In this document: in pieces, positions 1-9,362 of the stretch | Layout of the letters: each line of letters begins with the position of its first letter | How positions within the stretch are numbered: the stretch's first letter is position 1 | From: Salsuginibacillus kocurii DSM 18087 | GTDB lineage: Bacteria; Bacillota; Bacilli; Bacillales; Marinococcaceae | Assembly (NCBI RefSeq): GCF_000377705.1 | Contig: NZ_KB898624.1 | Coordinates: 178,516 to 242,515 of the forward strand | Direction of reading: 5' to 3' | Length of the DNA: 64,000 nucleotides | Made by a program: the position numbers and the translations under genes | Notes under the pieces: model-generated | What the model was told of the DNA's origin: nothing | Database searches by the model: none | What the model saw: only the letters and a program-made list of their open reading frames with translations

Positions 1-2955
1 GGAAAAGAAGGCAACCTGCTTCATCCTGAACCTGAAAGTGCCAAGCATATCTATTTGAACACGCCTGTCTTGAACAATGAGCAGCTTGCTAAATTGCGTG
101 CTAACAAACGGGATGGTTTTCAAGCTTCAACATTGCCAATTGTGTTTGACGCAAATAAAGGTGCAAAAGAATTGGAATTGAAGCTTGAAAATTTATTTGA
201 CGCTGCAGATGAAGCGATTGAAGCTGGGTCTTCTGTGTTGATTTTAAGTGATCGCGACGTTTCAAAAGACCAGGCGCCAATCCCTGCTTTACTGGCAGTA
301 GCTGGCCTTCATCATCACTTGATTCGAAAAGGGACAAGAACAAAGGTGACCATCCTTGTAGAATCAGGTGAACCAAGAGAAGTGCATCACCTCTGCTTGT
401 TGCTCGGCTACGGAGCTGAAGCTATCAATCCATACCTTGTATTCGATTCTATAGATGGCATGATTCAAGATGGTTTAATAGAAGATATTTCTTATGTAGA
501 AGCAGTGGAAGCTTATATCAAATCTGCTACAAAAGGGATTATGAAGGTCCTCTCTAAAATGGGGATTTCAACGATTCAAAGTTATCGAGGTGCCCAAATT
601 TTTGAAGCTGTGGGGATTGATAATAGTGTTATTGACCGCTATTTCACCTGGACCACTTCAAGAATTGGCGGAGTAGACTTAGAAACGATTGCAAAAGAAG
701 TATTGTTGCGTCATGAACGGGCCTTTAATGAAGCTGAAGGACGCGATGATACGCTGGATGCAGGTGATGATCACCAATGGCGGAGAAACGGCGATCCGCA
801 CCAATACAACCCGCACACTATTCATATGCTCCAGCACGCCTGTCGCCAGAATGACTATGAACTATATAAAAAATATGCTAAAGCGATTAACGAACAAGAA
901 AAAGATCAAACAACGCTGCGCGGTTTAATTAAAACGAAGACAAACCGCACGCCAATTCCACTTGAAGAAGTGGAACCGGCCGAAGCTATTGTAAAAAGGT
1001 TTAAAACTGGGGCAATGTCCTTTGGCTCAATATCACAAGAAGCGCATGAAGCATTAGCCATTGCAATGAACCGGCTGGGCGGCCGCTCAAATACTGGAGA
1101 AGGCGGGGAAGACCCAGATCGATTCACCCCTGATGAAAACGGTGATCTCAGACGAAGTGCTATTAAACAGGTAGCATCTGGTCGCTTTGGGGTAACAAGT
1201 AACTATTTAGTAAATGCTGATGAAATCCAAATAAAAGTAGCGCAAGGCGCCAAGCCAGGTGAAGGTGGACAGCTGCCAGGCAATAAAGTATACCCTTGGG
1301 TAGCTACTGTTCGCGGTACCACTGCTGGCGTAGGTTTAATTTCGCCGCCACCGCATCACGACATTTATTCAATCGAAGATTTGGCCCAACTTATTCATGA
1401 CCTTAAAAACAGCAATCCAGATGCACGCATCAGTGTGAAACTTGTGTCCGGCACTGGTGTGGGGACGATTGCAGCCGGCGTGGCAAAAGGGCGTGCTGAT
1501 CACTTGGTAATCAGCGGTTATGATGGTGGAACTGGTGCTGCAGCCAGAACGAGTATTAAACATGCTGGTCTTCCTTGGGAGCTCGGTTTAGCTGAAACCC
1601 ATCAAACGCTTGTCATTAATAATTTACGAAATCGTATTAAAGTTGAGACTGATGGTAAGCTCATGACAGGCCGGGATGTGTTAGTGGCCTCTCTCTTAGG
1701 CGCTGAAGAATATGCTTTCTCAACTGCTCCACTTGTTGTCTTAGGCTGTATTGTCATGCGTGTATGCCATCTTGATACATGTCCGGTAGGCGTGGCCACG
1801 CAAAACCCTGAACTACGAAAGAAATTTATGGGCAGCCCCGACCATGTCGTTACCTTTATGCATTTCATCGCAGAAGAACTTCGTGAAGAGATGGCCGCAT
1901 TAGGTTTTAAAACCATTGATGAAATGATTGGCCGCACCGATTTACTTGAAGCGAATGAAGAGGTCGATAACTGGAAAGCAGAGAAAGTAGACCTTTCTAA
2001 TCTGCTGTATCGCCCAGTAAAAGAGGACCAATCTAAACATTTTGCCCATTTGGAGCAGGACCATCAATTGGCTGAGTCATTGGATGTTAATGAGTTGTTG
2101 CCAATCGCAGCAGCTGCTATTGAAAATGAATCACCGATCGAGGCAAGCTTTTCAATTGCAAATACTGACAGGGTTGTCGGTACTATTGTCGGTAATGAAG
2201 TCACAAAAAAGCATGGCTTAAAGGGATTAGCTGAAGACACACTTCGTTTTCACTTTAATGGTTCTGCCGGCCAGAGCTTTGGGGCTTTTGTTCCAAAAGG
2301 AATGACTCTTTCGCTTGAAGGGGACGCCAACGATTATTTCGGAAAAGGCCTCTCCGGAGGAAAAATTTATGCTTATCCTCCTGAAAACTCTACGTTCGCA
2401 CCAGAAGAAAGTATATTGATCGGGAATACGAGTCTTTATGGGGCCACTTCCGGCGAGGCTTATATTCGTGGAATGGCCGGTGAACGTTTCGCTGTGCGTA
2501 ACAGTGGAGCAGACGTAGTGGTAGAAGGTGTAGGCGACCATGGTTGTGAGTATATGACCGGAGGGACTGTAGTGAACCTTGGAAGCTGGGGGAAAAACTT
2601 TGCGGCTGGTATGAGCGGAGGTATTGCTTATGTCCTTGACCCTGACAACGAATTACAAGCTAGCTGCAATAAAGAAATGGTTTTACTTGAGCGGGTGGAA
2701 ACAGAAAAAGAAGCTACTAAATTAAAAACGCTGCTTCAGAACCATGTAACGTATACAAACAGTTCGCTTGCTGCTTCATTGCTTAATCAATGGGATCGAG
2801 CAGTACACCAATTTGTGAAGGTTATTCCGAAAGACTTTAAGCGCATGCTTGAAGCGATTGAACGAGGAATGAACGACGGTCTGTCAGAAGAAGAAGCGAT
2901 TATGGCAGCTTTTGATGAAAATAAGAACGACAAAGCACGTGTAAGCGGAAAATAA
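1..2955 (+). CDS. gltB: Glutamate synthase (NADPH) large subunit, C-terminal part
   Basis: This is the large subunit of glutamate synthase, which transfers the glutamine amide nitrogen to 2-oxoglutarate to make glutamate. The frame is open from base 1, so the gene begins upstream; about 984 of the usual ~1500 residues are present. Missing are the N-terminal amidotransferase domain and its catalytic Cys. Visible in order are the end of the central domain, the FMN/2-oxoglutarate synthase barrel with glycine-rich [10 protein letters not shown] and [10 protein letters not shown] segments, a C-x5-C-x4-C 3Fe-4S cluster motif ([13 protein letters not shown]) near base 1745, and the C-terminal GXGXG beta-helix domain (repeated G-x-G motifs, bases 2240-2640). 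gltD follows after 40 bp, as in the usual gltBD operon. The TTG at base 55 is internal and not a start. Confidence 0.97.
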   Translation, partial: GKEGNLLHPEPESAKHIYLNTPVLNNEQLAKLRANKRDGFQASTLPIVFDANKGAKELELKLENLFDAADEAIEAGSSVLILSDRDVSKDQAPIPALLAVAGLHHHLIRKGTRTKVTILVESGEPREVHHLCLLLGYGAEAINPYLVFDSIDGMIQDGLIEDISYVEAVEAYIKSATKGIMKVLSKMGISTIQSYRGAQIFEAVGIDNSVIDRYFTWTTSRIGGVDLETIAKEVLLRHERAFNEAEGRDDTLDAGDDHQWRRNGDPHQYNPHTIHMLQHACRQNDYELYKKYAKAINEQEKDQTTLRGLIKTKTNRTPIPLEEVEPAEAIVKRFKTGAMSFGSISQEAHEALAIAMNRLGGRSNTGEGGEDPDRFTPDENGDLRRSAIKQVASGRFGVTSNYLVNADEIQIKVAQGAKPGEGGQLPGNKVYPWVATVRGTTAGVGLISPPPHHDIYSIEDLAQLIHDLKNSNPDARISVKLVSGTGVGTIAAGVAKGRADHLVISGYDGGTGAAARTSIKHAGLPWELGLAETHQTLVINNLRNRIKVETDGKLMTGRDVLVASLLGAEEYAFSTAPLVVLGCIVMRVCHLDTCPVGVATQNPELRKKFMGSPDHVVTFMHFIAEELREEMAALGFKTIDEMIGRTDLLEANEEVDNWKAEKVDLSNLLYRPVKEDQSKHFAHLEQDHQLAESLDVNELLPIAAAAIENESPIEASFSIANTDRVVGTIVGNEVTKKHGLKGLAEDTLRFHFNGSAGQSFGAFVPKGMTLSLEGDANDYFGKGLSGGKIYAYPPENSTFAPEESILIGNTSLYGATSGEAYIRGMAGERFAVRNSGADVVVEGVGDHGCEYMTGGTVVNLGSWGKNFAAGMSGGIAYVLDPDNELQASCNKEMVLLERVETEKEATKLKTLLQNHVTYTNSSLAASLLNQWDRAVHQFVKVIPKDFKRMLEAIERGMNDGLSEEEAIMAAFDENKNDKARVSGK

Positions 2956-2995
2956 TATGAAAACAGCTAGAGATTATTAGTTTGGGGTGAGAAGA

Positions 2996-4480
2996 GTGGG
3001 AAAACCTACGGGATTTATGGAATATAAGCGGGAAACTCCGCCAAAGAAAAATCCGCTGGCACGAGTTAAGAATTGGCAGGAATTTCAAATCGTTATGCCA
3101 GAGGATAAACTCCAAGACCAGGGGGCTCGCTGCATGGATTGCGGCGTTCCCTTCTGCCAGGCTGGGACTTCAATGGAAGGCTCTGGGGAAATTGGTTGTC
3201 CTGTCTATAACTTGATTCCTGAATGGAATGAATTGATTCATCAAAACAAATGGCGGGAAGCTCTTGCCCGGTTGCATAAGACAAATAATTTTCCTGAATT
3301 TACAGGGAGAGTCTGTCCTGCCCCATGTGAAGGCAGCTGTACTCTAGCGATTAATGACGATCCAGTCACTATCAAATCAATTGAATATCACATTGTGGAG
3401 AAAGGATTCCGCGAAGGTTGGATTACCCCGGAACCACCAAAAACACGAACAGGGAAAAAAGTAGCTGTAATTGGTTCTGGACCGGCTGGGCTCGCTGCAG
3501 CAGCCCAGTTAAATAAAGCGGGTCATACTGTAACAGTCTATGAAAAAGATGATCGCATTGGTGGTCTGCTCACGTATGGCATCCCGGACGTTAAATTAGC
3601 CAACCGGATTGTTAATCGCCGAGTCGACCTTCTAAAAGAAGAAGGTGTTTCATTTGTTGTAAATACAGACGTCGGTAGCGATTACCCTGTCGATCAACTG
3701 TATGAAGATCATGACGGCGTAATTTTGTGCACAGGCGCTCAAGTGCACCGCAATGTACCAGCTGAGAACAGCGAACTTAAAGGCATTCACTATGCGATGG
3801 ATTTCCTTCGTAAAAATACAAAATCCTTGCTGGATTCGGGGCTTGAAGACCAAGATTATATTAGTGCAGAAGGTAAAAATGTAATTGTAATCGGTGGAGG
3901 CGATACAGGAGTCGACTGTATCACTACTTCTGTTCGCCACGGTGCCAAATCAATCACGCAGTTTGACATTCATGAGAAAAAAGGAATGGACCGAGACCAT
4001 GATAATCCATGGCCTCTATATCCAATGATCTATAATCAAGAAGATGGCCATAAAGAAGCAGCAGCTGTTTATGGAAGAGACCCGCGTTCTTATAAGTTGA
4101 TGACCAAATCATTTACAAGTAACGAAGACGGTCAAGTAGTAGGTCTCACTACCGTTGAAGTGGATACCGTCTATGAAAATGGCCAGAAAAAACGGGTTGA
4201 AGTTCCAGGAACTGAACGGGAATGGCAAGCGGATTTAGTATTTCTGGCTATAGGTTTTACTGGTCCGGAACAAGAACTACTCGAGCAAATGGATGTAAAA
4301 CGGACAGACCGTTCAACAGTGGATGCTCCGTATGGCTCTTATGAAACCAATGTAGAGGGAGTATTTGCCGCGGGAGATAACCGTCGAGGCCAAAGCCTGG
4401 TCGTTTGGGCCATTCATGAAGGGCGGGAAGCAGCTCGGGAATGTGACCGTTATTTGATGGGAACAACTAATTTACCATAA
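2996..4480 (+). CDS. gltD: Glutamate synthase small subunit
   Basis: This is the NADPH-oxidising, FAD-containing small subunit (494 aa) that feeds electrons to GltB; B. subtilis calls the same protein GltB. The N-terminal Fe-S region has the Cys clusters CMDCGVPFC and CPAPCEGSC. Two Rossmann motifs follow, VIGSGPAGLAAA for FAD and VIGGGDTGVDC for NADPH, and the C-terminal AAGDNRRGQSLVVWAI segment is typical of the family. I chose the GTG at 2996 because it gives the family N-terminus MGKPTGFMEYKRE and has GGGGTGA five bases upstream. An earlier in-frame GTG at 2987 lies within that Shine-Dalgarno. It is co-transcribed with gltB and ends at the terminator at 4628. Confidence 0.97.
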   Translation: MGKPTGFMEYKRETPPKKNPLARVKNWQEFQIVMPEDKLQDQGARCMDCGVPFCQAGTSMEGSGEIGCPVYNLIPEWNELIHQNKWREALARLHKTNNFPEFTGRVCPAPCEGSCTLAINDDPVTIKSIEYHIVEKGFREGWITPEPPKTRTGKKVAVIGSGPAGLAAAAQLNKAGHTVTVYEKDDRIGGLLTYGIPDVKLANRIVNRRVDLLKEEGVSFVVNTDVGSDYPVDQLYEDHDGVILCTGAQVHRNVPAENSELKGIHYAMDFLRKNTKSLLDSGLEDQDYISAEGKNVIVIGGGDTGVDCITTSVRHGAKSITQFDIHEKKGMDRDHDNPWPLYPMIYNQEDGHKEAAAVYGRDPRSYKLMTKSFTSNEDGQVVGLTTVEVDTVYENGQKKRVEVPGTEREWQADLVFLAIGFTGPEQELLEQMDVKRTDRSTVDAPYGSYETNVEGVFAAGDNRRGQSLVVWAIHEGREAARECDRYLMGTTNLP

Positions 4481-4627
4481 CTTCTTCACTTTCTCGTGTA
4501 TAAGCGATTCCTTAAACGATATGCACAGCTAAATAAGCACAGAACGACGTAGACTAAAGCATACAGAAATGGTACAAGAGGTAAAATGGCGTTTGTTATA
4601 CGAATGAAGTAAAAGATAATATGAAAG

Positions 4628-4668
4628 GAAGGGGCTGCCAAGTTGGCGAAAGCTCCTTCTTTTTATTT
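4628..4668. terminator. Rho-independent terminator after gltBD
   Basis: A 9-bp stem (4628-4636 with 4651-4659, one G-U pair) is followed by TTTTTATTT on the plus strand. It lies between gltD and the convergent gene ending at 4663, so it probably serves gltBD and may also act on the minus strand. Confidence 0.8.
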
Positions 4669-5739
4669 AAAATAGCGAGCAGGTTGATCATATGCCTGAT
4701 TTCTATTTTCATACGCTTGCCGCGTGAGCCATTGCTCTATATCTTCGAGGCAATCATGAATAAACAACAGTTCAATGTAGAGTGTTGAAGCCGGCTCAAA
4801 GTTATAATTCGTTTTAATCGGTTGAAGTTCTCTAATTTTGATGGAGGGTTTCAGATAAAAAGAGAGTTTTGCTAATGTTTCATATTGACGCTCTGCAATG
4901 ATGCCATCCTCACTGGCTAAGCAGTCTGCTAAGTCCTTTGAAAAATCAGAAATGGTTTCTTTGGCTGCGGTAGAAAAGTTTGGCTGCTTATTGATCGTCT
5001 GAAGCTGACCAATCGAAAATAAAATACGCTGTAGTAAAATAAGCTTTTTTTGTTCTAAAATAAACTGTCGTTTTTCTCGTTGATTCATGTAATGAAAAAC
5101 TGATTCATTTTTTTGATAAGCCAAAAGCCGAAATAGTTCATCCAATTCAGACAATAAAGAAGCATAAGCTACTCGGTGTGAGCGGCCTTTATTGGAAGAA
5201 TATAAAAGAGCTTGAACCGATTGACTCAGTACACGGCTTATATTTTTTTGAAAATGATGGCGTCTCATTTCAATCGCTTTTAAATAATTAGGCGGCCATA
5301 TTAATACATTGATCAACGTAGATACGATTAAACCAATCGACGTGTTCGTGACCCTGAGCAAAAAGTCATATCCATAATGGCCACTTAATTCAGGTATCAT
5401 CGCGATCGCTGTCAACGTGGCAACAAGAGCTCCTTCCTGCAAACGAAAAAAATGACAAAAATAGAGAGTAAGTACTGCGGCAAGACCATAAGTTAAAGCC
5501 CCGGGTCCGAACATCGAACTTAATATAATTGAAATAAAAGCACCGATCATAGAAGCGGGAAAGCGTATTAGGCCTTTGCGGATTGAATCAATAACGGTTG
5601 GTTCGATCGTAACAATGGCTGTCATAACTGCAAAGGCTGGCGGCAGCCCAAAATATAAACAGATCCATCCTGTTATAAGCACTGCAATACCTGTTTTAAT
5701 CATTCTGCCGCCAATAACAGGAAACGGATACTTGTTCAC
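4663..5739 (-). CDS. Aromatic acid exporter (ArAE/FUSC) family membrane protein
   Basis: This 358-aa membrane protein resembles B. subtilis YqjA. The N-terminal half (about residues 10-150) contains six hydrophobic segments of the ArAE_1/FUSC type, including the LPPAFAVMTAIVTIEP and GALVATLTAIAMIPE stretches that are characteristic of the family. The C-terminal ~200 residues form a soluble helical domain rich in charged residues, as in the ArAE_1_C family. Members are presumed exporters of aromatic acids or related compounds, but the substrate here is unknown. The start is a GTG at 5739, preceded by GAAAGAGGTG. It converges on gltD and is divergent from the next gene. Confidence 0.85.
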   Translation of the reverse strand: MNKYPFPVIGGRMIKTGIAVLITGWICLYFGLPPAFAVMTAIVTIEPTVIDSIRKGLIRFPASMIGAFISIILSSMFGPGALTYGLAAVLTLYFCHFFRLQEGALVATLTAIAMIPELSGHYGYDFLLRVTNTSIGLIVSTLINVLIWPPNYLKAIEMRRHHFQKNISRVLSQSVQALLYSSNKGRSHRVAYASLLSELDELFRLLAYQKNESVFHYMNQREKRQFILEQKKLILLQRILFSIGQLQTINKQPNFSTAAKETISDFSKDLADCLASEDGIIAERQYETLAKLSFYLKPSIKIRELQPIKTNYNFEPASTLYIELLFIHDCLEDIEQWLTRQAYENRNQAYDQPARYFK

Positions 5740-5869
5740 AGCAAGGCACCTCTTTCAACAATTTAAAAGTAGAATGGTTCCTCATATGAGCGTCCATAAT
5801 GTTAAAATTAAGCTAAGCAACGTATAATAAACTACGTAAACGCTGTGAAAGAGAAAGGAAAATAAAAGT

Positions 5870-6184
5870 ATGAAATCATTATTGGTTTTATCCAGCGCTA
5901 GTATACTTTTTATTACAGTATGGCTTTTTGTTTTTTTAGAGCTTGCTGTGGGTATTGATCAAGAGAAGACTGATAAAGTAGCAGCTAATTATTCTCATAT
6001 AGAACGGAACCAATTAGAACGTGACTTTGAAGAGGGGAATAAAGATCATTTCTTGGCAGAGGAGCAATCGAATGAGGAAGACTTGGCGGACGATGTAGAA
6101 ACGGGCCAAGAAGAGAAGTCGTTGCCGACTGGGGATGGAATTTCCATTGATAAACTGTTAGAAGAATTAGGAATAGAAAGGTAG
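5870..6184 (+). CDS. Small membrane-anchored acidic protein, unknown function
   Basis: I do not recognise this 104-aa protein. Residues 4-28 form one hydrophobic segment (signal anchor or uncleaved signal peptide), and the remaining ~75 residues are hydrophilic and strongly acidic, with a Glu/Asp-rich stretch around residues 45-85. There is no lipobox. The start has a purine-rich GAAAGGA about eight bases upstream. A perfect TATAAT (5823-5828) upstream could be its -10 box, although the -35 is poor. The gene ends 50 bp before kapB and may be in the same transcript. The topology suggests an extracytoplasmic acidic tail, which is common in salt-adapted Bacillaceae. Confidence 0.7.
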   Translation: MKSLLVLSSASILFITVWLFVFLELAVGIDQEKTDKVAANYSHIERNQLERDFEEGNKDHFLAEEQSNEEDLADDVETGQEEKSLPTGDGISIDKLLEELGIER

Positions 6185-6234
6185 TCAAGCGCTGGTTTTT
6201 GTGAATGGCGAGGCTAAATGAAGGAGTGATCCAT

Positions 6235-6615
6235 ATGAATTTATCAAACAACGTTGTGCAAGCAAAATATAAAACAGGAAAATATGTAGCTGAGGTTGTC
6301 GAAAAGAAAGATGCAAAAACATTAATTAAAATATTGGCAGTGCTAAAGCACCCTGTGCAAGGAGATTTACATAACCCAAAGCAAGTCGATGTGCCTTTAT
6401 TTCACCAACGCAAAGCACTGGCTCAGTTTGAAAAAGTATGGGTGCCAACGAGTACTGTTAAAGAATACGAAGGCGATGTGCCTGATTATAAGGAGTCGCT
6501 TCACCAAGCTTTTATGGCCCAATATGATCAATTAAAAGATAGTGATGATGAGTGGAGCCAAGCTGCCCTCAGGCAGCTGGAAGATTTGAAAAGTGATTAC
6601 CGTTTTTCCTCTTAA
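6235..6615 (+). CDS. kapB: Kinase-associated protein B (sporulation)
   Basis: This 126-aa protein matches B. subtilis KapB, which is needed together with the membrane histidine kinase KinB for phosphate flow into the sporulation phosphorelay. The recognisable core is YKTGKYVAEV followed by KILAVLKHPVQGDLHNPKQ, then a conserved YEGDVPDYKESL segment near the middle. The family fold is a small beta barrel. I use the ATG at 6235 because GGAGTG lies six bases upstream; an in-frame ATG at 6205 has no ribosome binding site. No kinB is adjacent here, so kapB stands alone. Its presence supports an endospore-forming Bacillaceae host. Confidence 0.92.
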   Translation: MNLSNNVVQAKYKTGKYVAEVVEKKDAKTLIKILAVLKHPVQGDLHNPKQVDVPLFHQRKALAQFEKVWVPTSTVKEYEGDVPDYKESLHQAFMAQYDQLKDSDDEWSQAALRQLEDLKSDYRFSS

Positions 6616-6725
6616 ATGGAGAGGAAAGTACGGGGGCAAAAGAAACGTATAAAAGAACTTTCGTACAAGAGTCAATCACCACGTGCCTTTTTGCTTAGAA
6701 TGTCAGGATTTTAAGGAGGAGGCTT

Positions 6726-7886
6726 ATGAAGTACAAAAAACGAGTTAATAAATGCTTATCCATCGGGGCTGTGATGACATTTTTAACTGCGTGTGCTGCT
6801 AATGAACAGGATGAGGACATGGAAACGTCTAAAGCACATATAGATGAAGACAGAGAGGTCTCAGAAGATCTCGATGACCCTGTTGACAAACATGATTCTT
6901 CGCCTGCTGATGAAAAAAGTGAGCAAGAACCTGAAGTTGAAGTGTTAGCTAGTGAATTAGATGTACCTTGGACAATGGAAAAAAGTGAAGAGTCGATTTA
7001 CTTTACGGAACGTGCAGGAAGAATTGGTTTAGTAGAAGACAGTGATGTTAGTTACTATGAGCTATCGTTAGAAGAAACCGTCGTTGAAGAAGGTGAAGGT
7101 GGATTGCTCGGCTTCGTACTGCACCCAGAGAAAGAGGATTCCGCCTTTATTTACCATACGTACGAAGATAATGGTGAATTGTTGAATCGGATTGTGGAAA
7201 TCAACAAAGAAGAAGAGCAATTTGTAGAAACAGAGGAATTGCTTGCTGAGATTCCAGGAGCATCTATTCATAATGGAGGCCGGCTCGCCCTCAGCCCTGC
7301 CGGTGCTTTGTTTGCAACGACCGGTGATGCTGACGTGCCTGAATGGGCACAAGATACAGATAATCTGGCAGGCTCAATTTTAAAACTCAATCTCGATGAA
7401 GTTGGCGATGAGACGACAAATGAAACAGACTTTATGTATTCTTATGGCCATCGAAATCCTCAAGGGTTAGCTTGGAATGAAGCAGGTGAACTATATAGCT
7501 CTGAACACGGCCCCGTTGGTCACGATGAAATCAATCGAATTGACGAAGGAGAAAATTATGGCTGGCCTGTCATTCAAGGTGATGAAACAGAGGTAGGAAT
7601 GCAGGCTCCAGAACACCATTCTGGAGAAGATACTTGGGCTCCATCCGGGGCTGCTTTTGGAGAAGATAATCAATTTTATATGACCGGTCTGCGGGGAGAA
7701 GCTCTATACCGCTATAACATCGAGGACAAAGAGCTTACTGTTGTTTTTGAAAATGAAGGACGGCTTCGCGACGTATATATTGAAGGTAATGAATTGTACC
7801 TCCTCACCAATAACACGGATGGACGTGGCTCCCCACTACCTGAAGATGATCGGATTTTAAAAATCAGCAATTACGAAGAGTTGTGA
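6726..7886 (+). CDS. PQQ-type glucose/sorbosone dehydrogenase family lipoprotein
   Basis: This 386-aa secreted lipoprotein belongs to the glucose/sorbosone dehydrogenase beta-propeller family (soluble aldose dehydrogenase type). It has a signal peptide with the lipobox LTAC at residue 23, then an acidic linker (about residues 24-70). The propeller follows, with ELDVPWTM, a NGGRLALSP segment that carries a family-typical residue region, GHRNPQGLAW, and SSEHGPVGHDEINRI. The last two are the strongest signatures. In characterised members PQQ is bound and sugars are oxidised outside the membrane. No PQQ biosynthesis gene is visible here, so the cofactor may be scavenged or the activity may be lost. 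A strong AAGGAGGAGG precedes the ATG. Substrate is unknown. Confidence 0.88.
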   Translation: MKYKKRVNKCLSIGAVMTFLTACAANEQDEDMETSKAHIDEDREVSEDLDDPVDKHDSSPADEKSEQEPEVEVLASELDVPWTMEKSEESIYFTERAGRIGLVEDSDVSYYELSLEETVVEEGEGGLLGFVLHPEKEDSAFIYHTYEDNGELLNRIVEINKEEEQFVETEELLAEIPGASIHNGGRLALSPAGALFATTGDADVPEWAQDTDNLAGSILKLNLDEVGDETTNETDFMYSYGHRNPQGLAWNEAGELYSSEHGPVGHDEINRIDEGENYGWPVIQGDETEVGMQAPEHHSGEDTWAPSGAAFGEDNQFYMTGLRGEALYRYNIEDKELTVVFENEGRLRDVYIEGNELYLLTNNTDGRGSPLPEDDRILKISNYEEL

Positions 7887-7986
7887 AAAATGAACTTCAT
7901 CTAATGAAGAAAATGACAGATTAAGGTGCAAGTTATTCGGTGATAGCTTACAATAGATTTACACGTACAAAATGAGAGATTTTCAA

Positions 7987-8030
7987 ACGGGAGAGGAAGT
8001 GTCTCAAGAGACACTTCGCCCGTCTTTTTA
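7987..8030 (+). terminator. Rho-independent terminator after the sugar dehydrogenase gene
   Basis: A perfect 9-bp stem (7996-8004 with 8009-8017), extended by an outer ACGGG/CCCGT pairing, has a CAAG loop and ends in CTTTTTA. It separates the dehydrogenase gene from the ectoine cluster. Confidence 0.9.
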
Positions 8031-8046
8031 TTCTTTTCGTTAGCGT

Positions 8047-8083
8047 TTACTAGTAATGTTAACTTTATTTGTCATGCGCTGAC
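8047..8083. promoter_or_regulatory. Two palindromes upstream of the ectoine-type operon (possible operators)
   Basis: TTACTAGTAA (8047-8056) is a perfect 10-bp palindrome. GTCA-TGCGC-TGAC (8071-8083) is an interrupted inverted repeat. Both lie 57-93 bp upstream of the first gene of the operon, between the preceding terminator and the start, where a regulator would be expected to bind. There is no regulator gene next to the operon, and the role is inference. Confidence 0.3.
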
Positions 8084-8139
8084 GAATAAAAGCAGAGGTG
8101 AAACCGTAAATATCTGTACTATGTAAAGGAGTGATGGAG

Positions 8140-9339
8140 ATGAGTTCACTATCAAACTATGATAAGCATTCGCAAGCAACCAAAGCGGTATGGGCAGGAG
8201 AAAAGCCTTATCGCGTTCATGGAGCTAGTCAAGTTCCTTTAGTTCATAGTGTGGCTTACACATATGATGATTTGGACCACTGGTATGAGGTAGCAATTGG
8301 AAATGCTTATGGGCATATTTATGGCAGAAACACCAACCCAACAGTTGAGTCGTTTGAAGAAAAAATGCGAATTTTGGAGGGAGCCGAAGCTGCTACCAGT
8401 TTCTCAACGGGTATGGCAGCGATCAGTAACTCGCTTCATACGTTCTTACGTCCGGGAGACCGGATTGTAACTATAAAAGATACGTATGGGGGAACCAATA
8501 AAATTTTCAGTGAATTCCTTCCAAAATTAAACATAGATATCACATTTTGCGATACCGGTGAACACGAACAAGTTGAGAAGGAGATTGCTAAAGGGTGTCA
8601 GCTCGTTTATTTAGAAACACCGACTAATCCTACAGTTAAAGTAACAGATATCGAACGAATGGTGAAAGCGGCTAAAGCACAAAATGCCCTTATTTTTGTA
8701 GATAATACGTTTGCTACACCGTTGAATCAAAATCCGCTTAAATATGGGGTCGATCTTGTGATTCATAGTGCCACCAAATTCCTTGGCGGTCATGCCGATG
8801 CGTTAGGTGGAGTCATTTGCGGAAATAAAGATCTCGTGGAAAAAGTGTTCCACTACCGTGAGATTAATGGGGCAACGATGGACCCTAATGCAGCGTATTT
8901 TATGATACGGGGCTTAAAAACACTTGACTTGCGCATTACTCGCCAATGTGAATCGGCCCAAAAAATTGCTGAATATTTACAACAGCATCCATTGGTTGAA
9001 GATGTATTTTACCCTGGGTTAAAAGACCATTCTCATCATGATATCGCGAAGAAACAAATGAAGCGTTTTGGCGGAATGCTCAGTTTTTCCATGAAAAATG
9101 GTATGGCAGCTGTTAAAGAATTCTTGCCGAAATTAGAATTGGCGAACCGCGCCGCTAATCTGGGAGCGGTAGAGACGACTGTCGGTCCGGCAAGAACGAC
9201 CAGTCATGTGGAAAATACACCTGAGGAACGTAAAGAACTCGGGATTCCAGAAAGCCTAGTCCGTTATTCAGTCGGAATTGAAGATGTGGACGATTTAATC
9301 AATGATATTGAGCAGGCTTTTTCCTATGTGACAAAATAG
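8140..9339 (+). CDS. Cys/Met-metabolism PLP-dependent enzyme (cystathionine gamma-synthase/gamma-lyase type)
   Basis: This 399-aa protein is a fold-type I PLP enzyme of the Cys/Met metabolism family (cystathionine gamma-synthase, gamma-lyases, O-acetylhomoserine sulfhydrylase). Visible motifs are the YGRNTNPT segment near the N-terminus, the cofactor-region motif SFSTGMAAIS, YLETPTNPT, VDNTFATP, and SATKFLGGHADALGG with the PLP lysine at residue 213. The C-terminal LGAVETTVGPARTTSH is also typical. These enzymes eliminate or replace a gamma leaving group. The genes that follow suggest it works in ectoine or diaminobutyrate breakdown rather than in methionine synthesis, but that is inference. 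The ATG at 8140 is nine bases after AAAGGA; ATG 8134 is also possible. Confidence 0.9.
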   Translation: MSSLSNYDKHSQATKAVWAGEKPYRVHGASQVPLVHSVAYTYDDLDHWYEVAIGNAYGHIYGRNTNPTVESFEEKMRILEGAEAATSFSTGMAAISNSLHTFLRPGDRIVTIKDTYGGTNKIFSEFLPKLNIDITFCDTGEHEQVEKEIAKGCQLVYLETPTNPTVKVTDIERMVKAAKAQNALIFVDNTFATPLNQNPLKYGVDLVIHSATKFLGGHADALGGVICGNKDLVEKVFHYREINGATMDPNAAYFMIRGLKTLDLRITRQCESAQKIAEYLQQHPLVEDVFYPGLKDHSHHDIAKKQMKRFGGMLSFSMKNGMAAVKEFLPKLELANRAANLGAVETTVGPARTTSHVENTPEERKELGIPESLVRYSVGIEDVDDLINDIEQAFSYVTK

Positions 9340-9362
9340 TTGGAATGAAAGGGGGGGTTGCT

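Noticed and set aside
1369-1563. Minus-strand ORF in gltB
   Set aside because: It is a shadow of the highly conserved gltB frame.
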